64,000 bases of DNA from a virus: IMG/VR virus record IMGVR_UViG_3300008267_000018, positions 1 through 64,000 of that record; one strand, written 5' to 3'. Below, one piece after another: positions 62,346 through 64,000 of the stretch. The position numbers and the translations under genes were made by a program. The notes under the pieces are model-generated. The model was not told the DNA's origin and searched no databases. It saw nothing but the letters and a program-made list of their open reading frames with translations. How positions within the stretch are numbered: position 1 is the first letter of the stretch; each line of letters starts with the position of its first letter.

Positions 62346-62370
62346 AAGACCAGAGAGAAAATCTGGTCTT
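62346..62370 (+). terminator. Hairpin abutting the next start codon
   Basis: Stem AAGACCAGA / TCTGGTCTT with a 7-base loop, ending one base before the ATG at 62372. It may attenuate the capsid transcript or hide the start of the HhH gene. Confidence 0.5.
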
Positions 62371-62371
62371 T

Positions 62372-62785
62372 ATGATTCTTCATCAGCATAAAAAAACAGG
62401 CGCTCGCGTCAAGATCGTAAGCGAATGGGATAATGGCGATTGGTTCATGGTCGAAGATCAGGACGGTCGCCTTTACACTGCTTACAAAACTGAACTTATC
62501 CCTGATGAGCAAGCTACCAAAAAGGTGACTGCTCTTCAAGTAAAAGATAAGGCGGCACAGGAAGAGCCACGTACTTTTCCTCCGGACACTCGCTTGAACA
62601 TCAACTCAGCCACCGCCCAAATGATCGCAGATCATATCAAGGGCATTGGACTGAAGACTGCCCGAGAGATCAAAGATCTACAGATGTCCTTATCGGGTGA
62701 GAGATTTAACAGCCTTGAGCAGTTGAAACAAATCAAAAGAGTTGACTGGAGTGCGGTCTTGGCAGCCGATTTAATAAGGGTCTGA
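62372..62785 (+). CDS. HhH-domain protein (137 aa)
   Basis: MILHQHKKTGARVKIVSEWD opens an SH3-like strand set; ALQVKDKAAQEEPRTF is a linker; then LNINSATAQMIADHIKGIG, LKTAREIKDLQMSLSGERF form a ComEA-type helix-hairpin-helix (non-specific DNA binding), ending RVDWSAVLAADLIRV. Possibly a head-completion or adaptor protein. Its last ~11 residues are repeated beyond the HNH gene (63286-63336). Confidence 0.7.
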   Translation: MILHQHKKTGARVKIVSEWDNGDWFMVEDQDGRLYTAYKTELIPDEQATKKVTALQVKDKAAQEEPRTFPPDTRLNINSATAQMIADHIKGIGLKTAREIKDLQMSLSGERFNSLEQLKQIKRVDWSAVLAADLIRV

Positions 62786-62799
62786 TTTAAACGCATAAC

Positions 62800-63258
62800 T
62801 CAACCAAGAGGGGTAACACCCCTCTTTTTCATTATGGCGTTGAATTTTTCTTTATTTCTTGTTTTTATGTGATGGCATGTGCCACAGAGAACCTGGCATT
62901 TTTTTATTTCTTTTTCAAGTCTTTTTTTGCTAAACGTACCCCCTCGTCCAATGTTAAATTTTTTATCGTAAAGATGATCAAAATCTAGTCCCTCAGGGTG
63001 TTCGTTATACCCACAGCATGCGCAACCTTCTGTTATTTTTAAATTGTTCATCCAGTTTCTGTTTTCAGAAGACAAACGTTGAGATCTTTTTTTGTCATAG
63101 GCTTTTTTCTTTTCTTGTTGGTCGGGACTCATCCATACCTCTAAAAAAGTTCCGTCTTGTTTAATTTTTTTAAAGTTGTAACCAATAAAAATAAAGCCGT
63201 CTTCCCTGCAGTCGCCGTGTTTAAAAAATGCCCCAGTTTTTGGATTAATTCTTTTCAT
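62800..63258 (-). CDS. HNH endonuclease inserted on the opposite strand
   Basis: 152 residues. AFFKHGDCREDGFIFIGYNF, CACCGYNEHPEGLDFDHLYD (CxxC, then DH), KCQVLCGTCHHIKTRNKE (CxxCH). A complete HNH core with Zn cysteines. AT-rich, convergent to the late block, and flanked by the true and the displaced C-terminus of the HhH gene. Ends within the terminator 62806-62829. Homing-type mobile gene. Confidence 0.8.
   Translation of the reverse strand: MKRINPKTGAFFKHGDCREDGFIFIGYNFKKIKQDGTFLEVWMSPDQQEKKKAYDKKRSQRLSSENRNWMNNLKITEGCACCGYNEHPEGLDFDHLYDKKFNIGRGGTFSKKRLEKEIKKCQVLCGTCHHIKTRNKEKFNAIMKKRGVTPLG
62806..62829 (+). terminator. Rho-independent terminator
   Basis: Stem AAGAGGGGT / ACCCCTCTT with loop AAC followed by T5. 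Ends the HhH gene transcript; the HNH stop (62800) sits just at its far side. Confidence 0.85.
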
Positions 63259-63285
63259 TTTTAAGATAGCAAAATAAAACTATAA

Positions 63286-63336
63286 CACCTGAAACGTTTT
63301 ATTGCCGTACTTGCTGCCGACTTAGTCCGCGTTTAA
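63286..63336 (+). pseudogene. Displaced 3' end of the HhH gene
   Basis: Reads HLKRFIAVLAADLVRV then TAA (63334-63336); the intact gene ends RVDWSAVLAADLIRV. Nine of the last 11 residues match while the codons differ. Explained by insertion of the HNH gene together with a recoded C-terminus. Followed by the gene's presumed original terminator (63352-63375). Confidence 0.65.
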
Positions 63337-63351
63337 CTTGTCTCCTACTGG

Positions 63352-63375
63352 CCCCTGGGAAACCAGGGGTTTTTT
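63352..63375 (+). terminator. Rho-independent terminator
   Basis: Stem CCCCTGG / CCAGGGG with a GAAA tetraloop followed by T6. Now isolated from any intact gene; it fits as the original end of the HhH gene's transcript. Confidence 0.88.
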
Positions 63376-63402
63376 AGTCTTAAAATTAAAAATAAAAGAA
63401 TA

Positions 63403-64000
63403 ATGGCAGGAATTGCATTCTTAGGAAATATTGGCAGTACCGGAACCTCCACTGGTCCGCATGGTCACGTCTATGTAAAGGACCTTGGCACTGGAAAACA
63501 TATTGATCCGAGCACTATTCGTAGTGCTTTAACTGGGTTGCGTATTGGCGAGCAAAAAATTCCTGCAATTATCAAAAACAAAGAAGGTCAATTAGTTTTA
63601 AACCCGGCTTCCAACGTAGCCGTCACATCTAAATTTGGTCCTCGCACTGCGCCAACTGCTGGAGCATCTTCTTTCCACCAAGGTGAAGATTGGGCTCTTC
63701 CTCAGGGAACTCCTGTTTATATGGAAGGTGCGGGTAAGTTTACCCCCCTTGCCAATCAAGGTGGTTACGGAAACCTGGCAACATTTAAAACAGGAGATAA
63801 CAAATACGAAGTAGGTATCGGACACATGGCAAGCCTTGGCAAGGCTGCAGAATTCGCAAGCAATCAAACGCCAACTGCTAACGCACAAAACACTGGATCC
63901 AATATGGATTCTTTTGTGCAAGCCATGATGTACGGAGCATCCCTGGCACAACCCAAGCAAAAGACTTTGCAGCAGTCTATGTTTGAACAGATGGCAGCTT
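63403..64000 (+). CDS. M23-type peptidase (LytM), circularly permuted; 5' part
   Basis: Open to the window edge. Residues 11-25 (GSTGTSTGPHGHVYV) look like the C-terminal HxH strand of an M23 domain; residues 91-96 (FHQGED) form the HxxxD zinc motif with PQGTPVY following; GIGHMASL (about residue 138-145) supplies the catalytic His strand. The order is therefore HxH, HxxxD, H instead of HxxxD, H, HxH. It would cut peptidoglycan cross-links. The end, which may include further lysin domains, is outside the window. Confidence 0.75.
   Translation, partial: MAGIAFLGNIGSTGTSTGPHGHVYVKDLGTGKHIDPSTIRSALTGLRIGEQKIPAIIKNKEGQLVLNPASNVAVTSKFGPRTAPTAGASSFHQGEDWALPQGTPVYMEGAGKFTPLANQGGYGNLATFKTGDNKYEVGIGHMASLGKAAEFASNQTPTANAQNTGSNMDSFVQAMMYGASLAQPKQKTLQQSMFEQMAA

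Noticed and set aside
1-64000. Lysogeny module (integrase, repressor, att sites)
   Set aside because: No integrase or attachment repeats recognised; the HTH proteins seen look homing-related.
1-64000. Photosynthesis genes (psbA, hli)
   Set aside because: No matching proteins in any frame; the cyanophage call rests on SpeD, DUF5872 and module proteins, not on these.

Overview
This window is a slice of a lytic tailed bacteriophage genome, most likely a freshwater cyanophage (Synechococcus/Cyanobium-type host). Support comes from a T4-independent virion module (TerL, portal, scaffold-like protein, N4-gp56-type major capsid protein), a phage replication set (primase-helicase, family A DNA polymerase, tandem-OB SSB, RecB-like nuclease, ThyX, Gp157, gp88-like), cyanophage hallmarks (SpeD, DUF5872-type basic proteins, modular 'PPSLKEQALE' small proteins) and the absence of integrase or rRNA genes. 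Both ends cut through lysin genes, so the genome continues outside the window; the tail tube and tape measure genes are not seen here.

Layout. 1-942 (+): end of a glucosaminidase/C39-peptidase lysin and a frameshifted small gene. 924-9270 (-): virion-associated and glycosyltransferase genes, three HNH genes, SpeD and the primase-helicase. 9335-17105 (mostly +): small basic proteins, a RecB-like nuclease (-), a tightly overlapping sugar-modification operon (GT2, epimerase, RfbH-like dehydrase), DUF5872-type proteins, then a large structured RNA with two tRNA-like elements (15.1-15.7 kb), and two HNH genes. 17086-43482 (-): a Dps-like ferritin, a fibre/structural protein, and the early/replication block with dozens of tiny genes, one tRNA-like Leu(UAA) gene and repeated hairpin leaders. 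43.5-44.1 kb is a divergent control region. 44124-64000 (+): late block with virion/ejection-type proteins, TerL, portal, scaffold, capsid, a minor structural protein, an HhH protein and an M23 lysin.

How it works together. Early minus-strand genes mostly lack Shine-Dalgarno sites and instead sit behind A/C-rich leaders, nine of them headed by the same covarying hairpin followed by TTAAAC. Several late plus-strand genes have strong GGAGG/AGGAG sites, often with GTG starts. Homing-type HNH/AP2/HTH genes are scattered through all regions, and one (62800-63258) has displaced the 3' end of its neighbour. The most noteworthy objects are the giant structured RNA region, the hairpin-leader regulon, the apparently circularly permuted M23 domain, the portal/scaffold overprint and the mosaic module array at 31.4-33.1 kb. 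All family calls are by eye from motifs; none was checked by search.
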